Notes: generated from the letters alone by a model not told the origin. A stretch of 64,000 nt of DNA from Gambelia wislizenii (GCA_030847615.1 JAUMIR010000005.1:57935001-57999000), one strand, 5' to 3'; positions 11,216 through 23,100 are shown, counted from the first letter of the stretch. Translations and numbers: made by a program.

Positions 11216-12101
11216 CTTTATAAATAGGACTCATTTGTTTCTCCTCCAGCCTCATGTACATTTCCTTCTCAGCCCATTCTTTCATTGCTTGCTTTCTTGC
11301 TTGCTCGAAATAGAATTAGAGTGTGGGATTTGTCACAGGTGGCCCCCACAGCATGACAAACACTTCTAACATCTCAAATCCATTATGTGGTCAGAAAGTG
11401 TAGCTGACCGCGTGTGAAAAATGATGTCATATTCCAGGAACGTATTCAACCTGACCTATATATGACATGTTTGTTTGTTTTTTAAAGCAGTATCTACTGT
11501 TCCCAAACTGTTACTATGCTAGGGACTGTGGAGTATTTTTTTAAGACAACAAAAGACAGATCAGGCCTACAAGACTGGATTCAATCCATTGACTGAGGCG
11601 TAGACTCCACATTATGAAGAGCGACTCAATGTTATTATGTGTCTTCCCTATCTCCCCAGGAAATTATTAAACTTTGTGACATGAGGTCGTTTTATCAGCT
11701 GTCCCATACCCCCATGGTAGGGGAACTCTTTCAGCCTGGCTTCAGAAATCAATTTCAGAAAAGTTCAGGCATTCAAATGGTGGACAGGTCCAAAGGCAAA
11801 AAAGATGGAACCAAAATATTAGCATATTTTAGCTTAAAGCTTTTACTGCCAATAACTAAACTTTAGAAGAAGCATTTTAACCTTCTGGAATGGGAAAATG
11901 CTGGGGAAGCACCCAAGGATGAGAATGGGGCATGGATACACAGGCCAGATTCAGCAGGTCAGGTTCAGCTACAGGGCCTGAATTTCCTCACCCCCTCTCC
12001 TTAACCTCTACTTTGCTTCCTTGGTAGCCAATGGTAGGAGTGAGGAAAGTATCATCAGAAGCAGTTATGCATCACATTAGACAGCCTGATCATGTAGCTA
12101 A
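11216..12101. other. No recognisable gene or repeat
   Basis: Short random frames only. A 75-codon frame at 11639-11866 has no recognisable domain. Confidence 0.45.
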
Positions 12102-12188
12102 TCTACTGCAATCTGACCAGAAATATTGGAACCATTATGAAATTATTTGAAATTTCATAATGGCTACTCTACTGCAATCTGACCAGAA
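12102..12188. repeat. 21-bp direct repeat enclosing a fold-back insertion
   Basis: A 21-bp sequence beginning tctactgcaatctgacc occurs at 12102-12122 and exactly at 12168-12188. Between them lies a palindrome with 13-bp perfect arms (CCATTATGAAATT at 12132-12144, inverse at 12151-12163). A 33-bp segment (12118-12150) is a perfect inverted copy of 12893-12925. Confidence 0.85.
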
Positions 12189-13771
12189 GTGGCTATCCAG
12201 TGTCCTAAGCAATGGACTTTCAGTATACTTGCTACCTGATCCTTTAAACTACAAATACCAGAGATTTAACCAGTGCTGTTATGTGTATAAAGCATGTTCT
12301 CTGTTCCTAAGATCTAACCTCTGCCTGCAGAATGGGTTAGATCCAGACCTGGTTATACTTTGAATAGGACTACTAAAATCAATGGAATTTAAGGGCTTTG
12401 CAGATATTAACATATTTTGTTTAAGTGACACTGGTTGTTAGTGTGTTTCTGTGCACAGTTCAAGGTCCTGGTTTTAACTGCAAAGCCATGCTTTCTCTTA
12501 CACTCCCCCTCCTCCCAAAAAACTTTCCTACAGATTCCTCTGCTATTTATGGTTGAGCTATTGGTGGACCCCAGCTATTAAGGAAGTGAGGAAGTAGATT
12601 CTAGGGGCTTATCTACATGATGATTGTGAAGGCCTTCAGCTAAACATTTCCAGTTGGATACATATCCAAAGCTGTTACGTCCTGTGGTTCTCTTGAAGTG
12701 GTTGTTATGAGACAAGGAAAAAGACAGAAGCCAGCAGAAGCCATACCTTTATGCATAATGTTGAGTTTGGCCCTTAGACCATTACCACACTCTTAAACAC
12801 GTTTATTCAAAATATGAGTTACTTCCAAGTAAATATATGTAAGTCTGCAGCATCGGTCTTTTGGCTCAGGATCTTGCAGCTTACACATTGTTTCAAATAA
12901 TTTCATAATGGTTCCAATATTTCTGAAGATTTATTTGCATGCAAACTGTCTGTAGATGAGATTCTGTACCCTTCACACTCTAGTGTCTCAGAGTGCAGTG
13001 TTGAGAAACTGACAGAAACCAAGTCACTTCAGTGGCATCTGTTGTCTGGCATCTGTTGTCATTAAAGAATTCTGAAAATGTCAACTTTCTGCCTACCATC
13101 TACAGCATAAATCCTTTGCATTTTGATACTACAAACCTGTATGTTTTGCAGTATGTTGTACAAATTTAGCTTCCATATATTCAGAATTCCCAAGTATTCT
13201 AGCAGAAGAACTATAACCAAGAAACACCAAGAAAGTCACTGGCCACCAGGCAAATTAAAAGCTTTTTAGATTTTAGATGAGCATCAACATTGGGTACACC
13301 ATATAAGAGTAAAGTTTACTGATGGATTAGATAACAAGGACATGTAACTACATATTGGAACAGTTACTTTCTGGACTACACTTTTTTTTTGGCTCTAGTA
13401 ATCCTTCAGTTAGGATTAGCTAGCCATTAGAATACTGGCAGTTCTGAACCAAAAATAACTTTTTCAAGCTCTGCACACAAGAACTCTCAACCTTCCTTTA
13501 GAGTGAGGTCTTCTACTGGTCTTCATTCTGACATTTGCTACAGTGATCAAAATTTGCACAGATTCTACTAAAAAAATCAATTAAAATATAAATTTAGGGA
13601 CAACATTATGTAAATTAAAGGTCACCTAGTTTCAGAATCTGAGTTCCCGTACTGCAGAATATTGAGGAGTTATATATGGTACAGAATTCAATGAGCCCTG
13701 GCTGTGATTCAGGAGAGGACATCAAGGTGTTTGATAGAGAATGCAAAGAGTTTGCATCAGTTTCACTGGGG
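12189..13771. other. Unassigned; donor-like inverted match at 12893-12925
   Basis: Nothing recognised except the 33-bp inverted match to 12118-12150. Confidence 0.45.
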
Positions 13772-13987
13772 ACCTTTTCACACAACTATAATGCCATGAT
13801 TCCACTTTAACTGCCATGGCTGCATCCTATGGAATCCTGGGTTTTGTAGTTTAGTAAGGCCCTACAGCTCTCTAGCTGAGAATTCTAAATACCCCTTCTT
13901 AAACTGCCAATCCTATGATTCCACAGGATGTTGCCAAAGCAGTTAAAGTGCAGTCATAGTGCTATAACTGTGTAGTGTGACAGGGCT
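13772..13987. mobile_element. Miniature hAT-like element (family B), full copy
   Basis: Starts gaccttttcacacaac and ends ctataactgtgtagtgtgac. The ends and the halves (tatggaatcctgggttttg versus gattccacaggatg) are roughly inverse. It matches 7908-8128 throughout. Confidence 0.7.
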
Positions 13988-14335
13988 TCGTATCTCCATT
14001 ACAACTCCCTCTGATTTTTGAGGTATAACCATGCTATTTTAGTGAGTCCTTGAAAAACAAGGGGAAGCTAAACTTTTCTCATGTTTCTATGCAAAAATGA
14101 CAAATCAAACCAATTGCTTCAAAACATTCTCCATGTTTAAATCATGGTCAGGAGAACAGGAGCATGCCTTACCTTCCCATGCTTCCACTCCTAATGTCCT
14201 TACCTCTTGCAAGAGGACTCCTTCCATCTTCCCTTCCTGGAACTAATTACACTGCAGAATTACATGTGTGTCAGTATTAATGACAGCTATGGCTCATTCT
14301 AACCAAACGCTGCAAATCATTTTCTATCTCTGGCT
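13988..14335. other. No recognisable gene or repeat
   Basis: Unassigned sequence between a MITE and the 3' end of the RTE-like LINE. Confidence 0.45.
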
Positions 14336-16085
14336 TTTCTTCGCAAACGAAGATTCAGGAAGGACTCATCCCGCGCTTTCTGCAAGCGCGCTGATGACTA
14401 AAAAGGCCAATCCGAGATAAACAAGTCCGGTTGCAAAAAGCACAGCAGAAGGTCTCCTTGGGTGATGTTTTTGGGTTGTGATTCTTTCTGCGTTGTCGTT
14501 TCTCTTCAAGACTTGTTCGTCGTGAGTTCTCAAATAAGGCTGCAGCATTGTGGATAGTGCGTCTCCATGCCTCCCGATGTGAGGCCAGGGCGGACCACTG
14601 TTGGTGATCAATTTGGCCAAGCCTGAGATGTTGTTTCAGGGAGTCTTTGTATCGCTTTTTTGGAGCGCCCCTCTTACGCTGACCCGTGGCGAGTTCACCG
14701 TAGAGTAGTATTTTTGGGAGGCGATGGTCCTCCATCCTAGAAACGTGCCCTGCCCAGCACAGCTGTGTTCTCAATATCATGGCCTCAATGCTGGTGATCC
14801 CTGCTTGCTCAAGGACAGCAACATTCGTCACATAGTCAGTCCAGTGTATATTTAGGATTGTGCGTAGACAGCGCTGATGAAAGCGCTCGAGGAGTCGTAG
14901 GTGGTGGCGATAGGTGACCCATGTTTCAGATCCATAAAGGAGGATAGACAGTACGATGGCTCTATACACACTGATTTTTGTGCTTTGCCTCAGGTGTTTA
15001 TTGCTCCAGACTCTTTTGTGAAGTCTTCCAAATGCACTATATGCCTTTGCTAATCTGTGATCGATCTCTTTGTCAATCTTGGCATCTGAGGAGATGATGC
15101 TTCCCAGGTAGGTGAACTGCTGAACGGACTTGAGCACAGATTTGCCGACGGCAATGTGGGGATGGTGGTGTTCGTCCTGTGGTGCAGGCTGGTAAAGAAC
15201 TTCTGTTTTCTTCAGGTTGACTTCTAGCCCAAACAGCTCTGCAGCTGTTGCAAAGCAGGATGTTAGGCGCTGCAGAGCTCCTTCTGTGTGGGCAACAAGG
15301 GCAGCATCATCGGCGAAGAGCAGCTCACGGACTAGATAGTTTAGAGTCTTAGTGTGAGCCCTCAGACGGCTTAAGTTAAACAAGCTACCATCAGTACGGT
15401 AGCGTATATAGATGCCGTCGTCTTCTTCAAGCTCTGCCATAGCCCTTTGGAGCATCATGCTAAAGAAGATTGTAAATAAAGTTGGTGCAAGAACACAACC
15501 TTGCTTCACTCCATTAGTTATTAGAAAGGGCTCTGAAAGAGCATCGCCATATCTGACTTGACCACGCTGTCCCTCGTGTAGCAAGATAATCATTTTAAGG
15601 AATTTGGGGGGGCATCCTAGTCTTTCCAGGATCTGCCACAGACCTTTTCTACTTACAGTGTCAAAGGCTTTGGTGAGGTCGACAAATGTTACATAGAGAC
15701 CCTTGTTCTGCTCCCTACATTTTTCTTGCAGTTGCCTAAGGGCAAATACCATGTCTGTAGTACTCCTATTGGCTCTGAAGCCACATTGGCTTTCAGGGAG
15801 AAGTTCTTCTGCAATAGCAGGAACTAACCTGTTCAGGAGTATCCTTGCAAGGATTTTTCCAGCAATAGAGAGCAGTGTTATGCCTCGATAGTTTGAGCAG
15901 TCGGATTTTGCTCCTTTTTTCTTGTACAGGGTGATGATGACTGCATCTCGGAGGTCTGATGGCAGTTCCCCTTTTCCCCAGCAATTCACAAGGAATTCGT
16001 GGAATTTTTCGTGGAGTGCATGACCTCCGTGTTTCCAAACTTCAGGTGGGATTCCATCAATCCCAGCTGCCTTGCCGTTTTTCAA
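14336..16085 (-). mobile_element. 5'-truncated RTE-like non-LTR retrotransposon
   Basis: Minus-strand LINE insertion. Its 3' end lies at about 14336 (agccagagatag in sense) and its 5' end is truncated at about 16085, inside the reverse-transcriptase region. The equivalent sequence continues past this point in the 61-kb copy, which proves truncation. No target duplication is visible. A hAT-like MITE adjoins the truncated end. The clade name is from the RT style and Bov-B-like context, not from a phylogeny. Confidence 0.85.
14355..16085 (-). CDS. RTE-like ORF2 fragment: reverse transcriptase plus C-terminal zinc finger
   Basis: An uninterrupted 576-codon frame. Residues about 1-75 carry the KNGKAAGIDGIPPEVWK and KKKGAKSDCSNYRGI motifs (RT fingers). 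Residues about 100-145 carry CGFRANRSTTDMVFALRQL and FVDLTKAFDTVSR (the first catalytic aspartate). Residues about 190-205 carry GVKQGCVLAPTLF, and the LLFADDAALVA motif holds the FADD catalytic aspartates. A thumb/maturase-like region with TYLGSIISSDAKIDKEI and YGSETW follows. The C-terminus CCAFCNRTCLSRIGLFSH is a C-x2-C...H...C zinc-finger-like end. The N-terminal APE endonuclease is missing by truncation, so the first methionine is not the native start. The product would be a retrotransposition enzyme, and this copy cannot be autonomous. The intact frame suggests a young insertion. Confidence 0.85.
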   Translation of the reverse strand: MKNGKAAGIDGIPPEVWKHGGHALHEKFHEFLVNCWGKGELPSDLRDAVIITLYKKKGAKSDCSNYRGITLLSIAGKILARILLNRLVPAIAEELLPESQCGFRANRSTTDMVFALRQLQEKCREQNKGLYVTFVDLTKAFDTVSRKGLWQILERLGCPPKFLKMIILLHEGQRGQVRYGDALSEPFLITNGVKQGCVLAPTLFTIFFSMMLQRAMAELEEDDGIYIRYRTDGSLFNLSRLRAHTKTLNYLVRELLFADDAALVAHTEGALQRLTSCFATAAELFGLEVNLKKTEVLYQPAPQDEHHHPHIAVGKSVLKSVQQFTYLGSIISSDAKIDKEIDHRLAKAYSAFGRLHKRVWSNKHLRQSTKISVYRAIVLSILLYGSETWVTYRHHLRLLERFHQRCLRTILNIHWTDYVTNVAVLEQAGITSIEAMILRTQLCWAGHVSRMEDHRLPKILLYGELATGQRKRGAPKKRYKDSLKQHLRLGQIDHQQWSALASHREAWRRTIHNAAALFENSRRTSLEEKRQRRKNHNPKTSPKETFCCAFCNRTCLSRIGLFSHQRACRKRGMSPS

Positions 16086-16086
16086 T

Positions 16087-16230
16087 CACAGGGAAGGGGA
16101 ATGTGTGGCCCTCCAGATGTTGTTAGACAGCAGTTCTTATCAGCCCTCACCAGCATAGTCAGATATAGAATGATGATAACTTCATGTCAACAACACCTGG
16201 AGGGCCACAGCTTTTCCATCTCTGTCCTAG
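16087..16230. mobile_element. hAT-like miniature element
   Basis: The left end cagggaaggggaatgtgtgg and the inverse of the right end (cagagatggaaaagctgtgg) form a TIR, each followed by ccctccag. This is a common squamate MITE style. No clean 8-bp duplication is visible, perhaps because the neighbouring LINE disturbed one flank. Diverged relatives are at 34766-34905, 59660-59790 and 5820-5950. Confidence 0.65.
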
Positions 16231-16504
16231 CAATTGCTAATGTACTGAACATGGTTTATAGATGAGGAACTTTACCTCTGCACCAAGTGTGAGAACAGAT
16301 TGGACTTATTTAGTCTCCTGAAGAGATTGGGATGCAGGAATGGATTATTTTCAGTTTTATTCATCTCAATAAAGAACTGCTGTGAGATGAAATCTAGAAA
16401 GGAATTAAAGACACTCTAGAAATGACATGGTTCTCTTTTTACAATTGGGGGGAAAATAGCATGTGCAAAATTATTTGACACAAGAGAAGCTGAGCCTAAT
16501 TCCA
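16231..16504. other. Unassigned
   Basis: Short stretch between the MITE and the CR1; nothing recognised. Confidence 0.4.
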
Positions 16505-17750
16505 TAGACTCATAGAATCATAGAATTGCAGAGTTGGAAGAGACCACGAGGGACATCCAGTCCAACCCCCTGCCACGCAGGAAATCACGATCAAAACATC
16601 CCTGACAGATAGCCATCCAGCCTCTGTTTAAAGACCTCTAAGGAAGGAGACACCACCATGCTTCCGAGGGAGTGTGTTCCACTGCCGAACAGCTCTTACT
16701 GTCAAAAAGTTCCTCCTCATGTTGAGGTGGAATCTCTGTTCCTGGAGCTTGCATCCATTGCTCCGTGTTCCAGTCTCTGGAGCAGCAGAAAACAAGCTTG
16801 CTCCATCCTCAACGTGACACCCCTTCCAATACTTAAACAGGGCTATCATATTGCCTCTTAACCGTCTTTTTTCCAGGCTAAACATACCCAGCTCCCTAAG
16901 TCTCTCCTCATAAGGCATGGTTTCCAGACCTTTCACATTTTAGTCGCTGTTCTCTGGACACGCTCCAATTTGTCAATATCCTTTTTGAATTGTGGTGCCC
17001 AGAACTGTACACAGTATTCCAGGTGAGGTCTGACCAAGGCAGAATAGAGTGGCACTATTACTTCCCTTGATCTAGACACTATACTTCTATTGATGCAGCC
17101 CAAAATCGCATTGGCCTTTTTAGCTGCTGCATCACACTGTTGACTCATGTTCAACTTGTGGTCTACTAGGACTCCTAGATCCCTTTCACATGTAGTCTCA
17201 TTCAGCCAGGTCTCCCCCATCCTATATCTATGCATTTCATTTGTTCGCCCTAAGTGTAGTACCTTACATTTCTCCGTACTGAATTTCATTTTGTTAGCTT
17301 TGGCCCAGCTCTCTAGTCTATCCAGGTCATTTTGAATTTTGATCCTGTCCTCTAGGGTATTAGCTACTCCTCCTAATTTGGTGTCATCTGCAAATTTGGT
17401 AAGTATGCCCCTAATTCTGTCATCCAAGTAATTGATAAAGATGTTGAATAGCACTGGGCCCAGGACAGAACCCTGTGGCATCCCACTGGTCACATCTTTC
17501 CAAGACAAAGAGCAGCCACTGCTGAGCACCCTTTGGGTTCGACCTGTCAACCAATTACAAATCCATTGAACAGTTAACTTGTCTAGCCCACATTTTACAA
17601 GCTTGTTTGCAAGAATGTCATGGGGAACCTTGTCAAAGGCCTTACTGAAATCAAGGTATGCAATATCCAAAGCGTTCCCTTCATCTACCAAGCTGGTAAT
17701 TTTATCAAAAAAAGAGATCAGATCCAGTGTGGTTTCTTTTATCTAAACCC
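16505..17750 (-). mobile_element. 5'-truncated CR1 LINE
   Basis: Minus strand. The 3' end lies at about 16505, with the CR1-type ATTCTATGATTCTATG-like terminal repeat (read as catagaatcatagaat on the plus strand). It extends upstream to about 17750, within the RT fingers. CR1 elements typically lack target duplications and are 5'-truncated, as here. Confidence 0.9.
16628..17691 (-). pseudogene. CR1 ORF2: C-terminal half of reverse transcriptase
   Basis: Two overlapping frames (16933-17691, then 16628-16936) make about 350 codons with one frameshift near 16935. Motifs: YLDFSKAFDKVPH (catalytic aspartate), SGMPQGSVLGPVLFNIF, KFADDTKLGG (FADD active site), LGVLVDHKLNMSQQC, then the CR1 C-terminal block [13 protein letters not shown] and [11 protein letters not shown]. 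Other copies in the window show intact sequence at the frameshift, so this is decay. It would encode the CR1 retrotransposition enzyme, but the endonuclease is missing. Confidence 0.9.
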
Positions 17751-17940
17751 ATGGTGCTTTATTTCCAAAACGACGAAGTACTCAAGAAAGGTTGGGGGCA
17801 CCTGGCCTGTTTTGCATGTCTAAATGGATTCCTACTATACTGATTCTCTTTGTCTTTGCAAGACAAGGATGGGAGAGAAGGCTCCTGCCACAACTTTAGA
17901 AACCTAAACTCAATACAAAACTTGCTGCTGCTTTGAAGTA
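17751..17940. other. Unassigned
   Basis: No repeat hallmark recognised. Confidence 0.35.
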
Positions 17941-18616
17941 CACCGAGCCCCACACTTCCATGGGGGTTAGGGATGCAATCCCCTGCAAAAGTGGGAAAAC
18001 CACAAATATAAATAAAAATCACAAACACAATTGATTTATTTACCTAAGAAAATACTTCTCTAGGAATCTCTAGGTCCTCCAGAGCAACTCTACAGTCAAC
18101 ATCTGTAGGCAGTAAGAGCAGTTCTGAAGTGTAATACACTGCCTCATATTGTGGTGGAGTCTCCTTCTTCAGAGGTTTTTAAACAGAGGCTGGATGGCCA
18201 TCTGTCAGGAATGATTTGATTGTATATTCCTGCATGGCAGGGGGTTGGACTGGATGGCCCTTGTGGTCTCTTCCAACTCTATGATTCTATGATCTAGTGG
18301 AAGTTGACCACAGAATTCCACTGGACAACCTACAAATGTCTAGAGAAATGTTCTCTCTAGGAATCCCTAGGTCCTCCAGCATTACTCTATGGCCCACTTC
18401 TGGTGGAACACTGAGAGAACTAAGGGGTGTTCTCTCAAGTTTTTTTTTAAAAAAAGGATTTTATCTCTGAGTCCTCCAGTGTGACTGTATGGTCAACTTC
18501 CAACCATAGAATCATACCAGAGGACCTACAAATGCCTAGAGAGAACATATTAATAAAATCCATAGATCACCAAACCCGCAAATGCATAGCCCATAAACGT
18601 TCAGGGATGACTGTAC
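17941..18616. mobile_element. Tigger-like non-autonomous element, interrupted by CR1
   Basis: The left part has gggggttagggatgcaatcc and caaaagtgggaaaaccac. The right end tcagggatgactgtac is the inverse of a GTACAGTCATCCCT Tigger-type terminus. A block (tctctaggtcctccagagc-like) appears about three times inside (near 18068, 18365, 18470) and in the element at 30873-31112. A CR1 3' fragment lies within. The left terminus is degraded. Confidence 0.5.
18142..18296 (+). mobile_element. CR1 3' end fragment, nested
   Basis: Plus-strand CR1 3' UTR: ggtggagtctccttcttcag, aacagaggctggatggcc, ggactggatggcccttgtgg, ending tctatgattctatgatct. Confidence 0.85.
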
Positions 18617-19002
18617 TTCTACATAGTTAAGCCATCACATTATGGTCATACAGTGGTCACAAGACATATCCTATTTTATTATATGTCTACATTCCATATA
18701 GTATATTGTACACTAGGAAAGCTACTACATACTTTAGTACAGTAGTTTCCACATTCAATACGCAACAAAGATCCCATCAGCTATAAAATCTGAGGGACTA
18801 ATGCTGTAGTCCTTAAGCAACTTTACTCGGAAATGAGACATGATGAACTCAGTTGGGCTGGGGGGAGGGTAGCTGCTTGGCTCCTGAATGTACAACAGCA
18901 GCATTAATAACACAGAGAAATTCAGCAAGAGATGTTCTTCCTAGCATAGAGATAAAGTAGGTTCTGAGTGTTGGCCTACGATTCCAGAAGATCACTCAGA
19001 CA
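18617..19002. other. No recognisable gene or repeat
   Basis: Unassigned. Confidence 0.4.
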
Positions 19003-19130
19003 TGGCAACCCTCTGGATGCCTTGGGCAAGTCGCACTCTATCAACCCCAGAGGATGGCAATGGCAAAGCCCTCTCTGAACAAATTTTGCCTAGAAAACCC
19101 CATGACATGAAGGCACACAACAAAAACAAA
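19003..19130 (+). repeat. Sauria-like SINE, 3' half only
   Basis: Starts mid-element (ggatgccttgggcaagtcgc) and runs to the tail (gaaaaccccatgacatgaagg, then cacacaacaaaaaca). The tRNA-like head is absent. Confidence 0.75.
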
Positions 19131-19965
19131 AGGCTATAAGGTTCAGTGGATTAATCAGATTCAAAGTTCAAAAATATTTTGGCTGAATAAGAAGATTCCA
19201 CAATTGACCAAAGAACAGGTTATTAAAATGTGATGCCATATTGAAAGAGCTTACTGGTAGATATGACTGCCTTTGGCATAGTGCATGCTAACTAAGGAAA
19301 GAAGAGAGATTCCTTGCTATCTTTGAGAGAAGGGGGAATACATTTTCTGAGAGAATCCTTGCTGCAGTATCTGTGTGCATCTAAAAGCAAAGCAAAGCAA
19401 AGAATTTCCCCTCCCCCATTTAGGACAATTTTTTTCCATCAGCAAATTTGTGTAGCTTTAAAATGATTGCTAATCAATTAATTGACTTAAATTCATAGAC
19501 TTCATTGGCTAAGATTTCTTTAATTGGATGACAACCCTAAGATAAAATGGTGGAGAAAGTGTCACCTGCTTAGTACTTGCTCCAGAAGCAGATATGAAAA
19601 AGTGTAACAGCAGAGCCTGTTATTCATCCTCTAAAATAACCATTTAAGATGCTAGCTTCATTTTTATTGTATGCTGCCAAAAACCCTTTAGCTACAGGGC
19701 AACTAATAGCTTTTTTAAAAAATAATAAAATAAAATAATCCTATCAGGATTTCAGGATGGTGTACAATTCATTTACATCACAAAAACAATAAAACAGCAG
19801 ATAAAAGTGTTAACTGGCAGTGAGAAAAATCCTGGATTCTGCAGTCACTGATTCCTGGAATCAGGATGAATCCAAGATTGGGTTCTATGATTGGACCTGG
19901 GATGGGCTTTAATCCTTAACTGATCTTGGAGCAGGAAAAAGTACTGTAAAAGTCTGTGAAGTGGG
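19131..19965. other. Unassigned; degenerate repeat near 19690-19810
   Basis: Positions 19690-19810 (aggatggtgtacaattcattt, caaaaacaataaaacag) resemble the 3' portion of an old dispersed repeat. No gene seen. Confidence 0.35.
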
Positions 19966-20348
19966 ATGAAGGTAGATGGGTATGTTTAGCCTGGAGAAGA
20001 GAAGGTTGAGAGGTGACATGATAGCCATATTTAAATATTTGAAAGAATGTCATACCGAGGATGGAGCAAGCTTGTTTTCTGCTGCTCCAGAGACTAGGAC
20101 ATGGAGCAATGGACTCAAACTACAAGAAAAGAGATTCTACCTAAACATTAGGAAGAATTTCCTGACAGTAAGTGCTGTTCGGCAGTGAAATGTGCTACCT
20201 TGGAGTATGGTGGAGTCTCTTTCTTTGGAGGTGTTTAACAGAGGCTGGATGGCCATCCGACAGGAGTGCTTTGATTGTGTATTCCTGCATGGGAGGGGGT
20301 TGAAGTAGATGGCCCTTGTGATCTCTTCCAACTCTATGATTCTATGTC
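19966..20348 (+). mobile_element. CR1 3' end (C-terminal ORF2 codons and 3' UTR)
   Basis: Plus strand. It encodes [20 protein letters not shown] and the DGASLFSAAPETRTWSNG region in a short frame (19976-20188), then the 3' UTR, ending caactctatgattctatg. 5'-truncated, with a stop just after the VRQ codons. Confidence 0.85.
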
Positions 20349-23100
20349 CTTCCTCACTTTCCAAACCCCAACTTCCAGGTGCAGCCATTCCCTCCCAGCA
20401 TGGCTCTTGCCTCACCAGTGGAGAACAGGCATAGAGGTGCTGGCAAAAAGAACAGAGCTGGACACTCTGCCACACCAGCACCTCCACTCTCCTCTGGCAA
20501 GGTAACAGCCATATTGGGAGGGGATGACTGCAGCTGAAAGTTGGGGTTTGGCAGGTCAGAGAGGACAGGTACCTTCATCCAGCTTTACAGTACCTCATGC
20601 TGCTGTAAAATGTGTTAAGGATTAAAGTTACAGGAACTCCACCCCAAATCCAGTCTGGCAACTGTGGTCCAAGATGCTCCCTTTCTTATTTTTCCAGGTT
20701 CTCCACACTCCATATGTTTTATGTAACATCTCCCACTATCCCTGATCACACATTTCCTGGGTATAGCTGATGGGTGTTGTAGCCCAAAATGTTTGGAAGG
20801 TTCCAAGCTAGGGTGTGTTTGCTGATCTAGTGACATGGCTCTCATTGAGAGTTTGAGATGTCCCAGACCAGCCACACTTAGCTGGATAACTCTGGCTGGG
20901 TGTAATTTTTGAGAGTGTCCTTAGATGGATGTGATTTGCAGGCAAAAAGTTACAGGATCACTCCCTAGAAGCACCAAGCAGGTGATGTGAAAATTCTCTC
21001 TGCCTGAGACACTAAAGAGGTACTGCCAGTCAGAATAGAGGGCAATAAGCTAGACAGAAAATTGTCTGATTTGGTATAAGACAGCTTCTTGCAGCCTGTG
21101 TATTATCTGTACCTTATTGCATCTGATTGTCTCCAGCCCAACACAATAGTAAAAACAAGTCTTTCCAGCTCCACATATAGCTTAGCTTGTCCATTATCCT
21201 TTTTCCTAATTTTGTCCTATACTGCTAGATGTTTTTAAGACACTTAACCCACTTCTCCATACACACACCAAGACTTTGCTTACAGCAGGCAGAATGTGCA
21301 TTTGCCTGGCAGCCTGACATAAATATCCAACCAACCAGCAAATAAACACTGGCACACTCCTAGCTACAATCTCCCTGCACATAGCTTTTTGAACAAACAA
21401 AGCAAGAGCTGGCCACAAGACAAAGGAAGAATTTGTTCTATTCATTGAATCTTCTATCTGTGACATGGAAGCTGCCAGCCTTTCACCTACCTTTCACACA
21501 CACACACACAGAGTTTGTTTTTATTGGATACTTGTCAAAAGGAAATACCTGTTCCCAGGTGCTTTTTTAGTGACTATGGTTAGTGAGCAAAACTCCATGG
21601 ACAACAGAAATGAAAAGAAAAAAGACAAATCACACTTTGGTGTGGGGGGGATCCCAATGTGTCAAAAGATGGACTCAAATGGACAATTCTAATGTGTTGA
21701 GGCACTGATTGCATGAATGCACAGAAGGTTCTAAGATTCACCAGAGCAGTAACCCTGCTAGAGCTGTTTCACACTTTAGGCAGAGCAAGCCTTTGTTGGT
21801 CACCTATAGTATGTTCAACAGGAAGCTACAGTCAAAAGCACAAGGCTGACTGTAGGTTTCATAGCCTTCCAGGTGCCAGAGCCAGCCTGGCAAGTTTAAT
21901 GGCAATGATGCCAGTGTGCTGTAACAGTGCCACAACAGACTACAGGTAGCTGCAAGGGACCATCGGTTCAGATTATCCACAGTGCTCTCTGAAAGGCAAA
22001 GTGTTGTTCCATGATCCTCTGGGAAATTCTAAATACCAGTACTTCCCAGCTGGTCACCACAGAGGTCAAAAACAGTGCCATGGGGAACAGCAAGTGGATG
22101 AGCCTACTCTGGAAACAGTTTCAGTACCCGTGGATTGTCCAAATGCTGAAACCGAGCCTTCAAACAAAGCACCCTGATGAATATACTTGCATGACAGATC
22201 TATTTGTTACCTTCACTTACTTGTAATAGAGGTGTACTACCAATATGACTGAATCCTGAATAACTAAGCTGATTCAGACTGATCTGAATGAGTTCCAGAT
22301 TGAAATGGAATGGCCTGATTCGGTTCTGGAGTGGTACAGGCACAGTCTGAAATGCTTTGGACTAATGCTGAGATCCAGATGTAAAAAAAAAATAAGTAGA
22401 AAAACCCCTGACACCAAGGAAGGCACCATGGAGATGTGATAGAAAGGAGGGGAGCTAAGCTTTGCTTACTCAAAGCTCTGTTATGTAGTCTGGGTCAAGA
22501 ATCTCACTGGCACTCTCCAAACACAGTATTTACGAGGTACAATTATGTGAGGTCATTGAAATTATATACAAGTAATCCTTTATTTCCTCATGCCATCTCT
22601 TCATTCTGTAGCAGATCATGAAAGAGCTCTGGTGGTAAGTAGAAGGTTGCTGGTTGTCATGTGCATCTGTTAATTAGTTTTGTTGACTAGCCTAGCTATA
22701 ACCTAGTTATTATTATCCCCTTCCAACTGTTCCTAATTGTTGTTGCTTATGTGTGAAGTGGAGGACAAGCAGTAGTCACCACAGATAAAGCAGAACATTG
22801 GGTACCATTTCGAGGTGGGAGCAGATTCCAGGATTCCTATCTGCCTTCACAGTAAGCCGTATATGAACCAGAATAAACCACCTAACAGCAACAGCAGTTT
22901 TCTCTAACACCTAAAGGGGAAACACTGAGCAGTCTTGCTCACAACAGAGGCAGAAAAGTCAAAGCAGCCAGGCAGGAACAAAGCCATAAGGAAGGAGCAA
23001 AGAGGAACATCAGCAACTCTTAATCTTCCTTCCTCCCCAAAGTACTTAGGCGGGCAACTCTGGACAACATTGGTTATGGGGAGTGTAGGTGCATGAGAAG
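20349..23100. other. Mostly unassigned unique-looking sequence
   Basis: No exon or RNA gene is recognised. Positions about 20640-20815 contain a diverged hAT-like MITE remnant (agctgatgggtgttgtagccc). A short (CA)n lies at 21496-21511. The frames up to 116 codons lack any domain I know. Confidence 0.4.

Noticed and set aside
10843..11369. Protein-coding frames over the solo LTR
   Set aside because: They cross the LTR boundary and contain no retroviral or host motif.
14355..16085. Long RT frame as a domesticated host gene
   Set aside because: It is truncated at the 5' side like a normal LINE insertion, retains a LINE 3' end, and has close relatives at 7.3, 27.3 and 60.7 kb.
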